DNA of 5,854 bases from Thermodesulfovibrionales bacterium (lineage in GTDB: Bacteria > Nitrospirota > Thermodesulfovibrionia > Thermodesulfovibrionales > Dissulfurispiraceae): NCBI GenBank assembly GCA_021129835.1, contig JAJOKM010000162.1, positions 1 through 5,854 of the forward strand. Reading direction: 5' to 3'. The position numbers and the translations under genes were made by a program. Under the pieces are notes generated by a model. That model was not told the origin of the DNA. It made no database searches and was given only the letters and a program-made list of their open reading frames with translations. How positions within the stretch are numbered: the first letter of the stretch is position 1; each line of letters opens with the position of its first letter. Shown here one piece after another: positions 5,732-5,854 of the stretch.

Positions 5732-5752
5732 CCCCTCCCTTGATGGGAGGGG
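5732..5752. repeat. C/G-rich perfect hairpin
   Basis: CCCCTCCC (5732-5739) and GGGAGGGG (5745-5752) form a perfect 8-bp stem with loop TTGAT, followed by CCAGGGGAGGGTG. The C-rich end of the window (AAATCACCCCCACCC, 5840-5854) could belong to a related, oppositely oriented repeat that continues beyond the edge; this cannot be confirmed here. Confidence 0.6.
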
Positions 5753-5854
5753 CCAGGGGAGGGTGTCCTAAACATTTTTCTCTGTCTGGCAGTCTTTTTT
5801 AAAAGGCTTTAGCTTTGGAGTTATGTTATTGCCACTCCTAAATCACCCCCACCC

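Larger units (their letters stand above)
5475..5854. other. Gene-free, repeat-rich tail of the window
   Basis: No intact gene is visible in these 380 bases on either strand. The stretch contains small hairpins next to the livF break, one start-less reading frame on the - strand (5537-5698), a TTAGC-type repeat, a C/G-rich hairpin and a final run of C triplets. In 5767-5839 I see nothing recognisable. Confidence 0.6.

Noticed and set aside
1..5854. A hidden defence system, toxin-antitoxin pair or other novel system
   Set aside because: All long frames are central-metabolism enzymes or a decayed transporter gene, and the gaps are too short and repetitive to hide one.

Overview
The window is bacterial and holds a compact C4-dicarboxylate operon on the + strand, followed by a decayed, repeat-rich region. 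In order, the operon encodes the beta subunit of a two-subunit class I fumarase (122-682), the dihaem cytochrome b subunit (684-1319), the flavoprotein (1319-3130) and the iron-sulfur subunit (3271-3999) of a Wolinella-type succinate:quinone oxidoreductase, and an LDH-like malate dehydrogenase (4052-4981). Together these enzymes cover succinate <-> fumarate <-> malate <-> oxaloacetate. Electrons enter or leave through the membrane quinone pool at the first step and through NAD(H) at the last.

The set fits an anaerobe that reduces fumarate, runs a reductive TCA branch, or oxidises propionate or succinate syntrophically. The sequence alone does not fix the direction. One clue is that the cytochrome subunit keeps all four expected haem histidines but appears to lack the glutamate of the transmembrane E-pathway known from Wolinella fumarate reductase. 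That would allow electrogenic, proton-motive-force-coupled turnover.

The taxon cannot be named securely. Strong purine-rich ribosome binding sites, moderate GC, this gene order and intergenic repeats of this kind would suit a Peptococcaceae-like Bacillota or another anaerobic lineage. This is inference.

Region by region: 1-109 is repeat-like non-coding DNA, with no fumarase alpha subunit in view. 122-3130 is tightly packed, with a 1-base gap and then a 1-base overlap. 3131-3270 interrupts the oxidoreductase genes with heptamer tandem repeats and a long imperfect hairpin. 3271-4981 holds the last two genes. 4982-5186 is non-coding and contains a GC-rich perfect hairpin, an isolated extended -10-like site and a repeat resembling the one at position 1 but inverted. 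5187-5474 (- strand) is the C-terminal 40% of a LivF-type ABC ATPase, cut off abruptly. 5475-5854 has no intact gene: it holds small hairpins, a short start-less reading frame, TTAGC-type repeats and a C/G-rich hairpin.

I found no convincing undescribed system. The best leads are the missing E-pathway glutamate, the hairpin between the flavoprotein and iron-sulfur genes, the beta subunit without an adjacent alpha, and the truncated livF with its junction.
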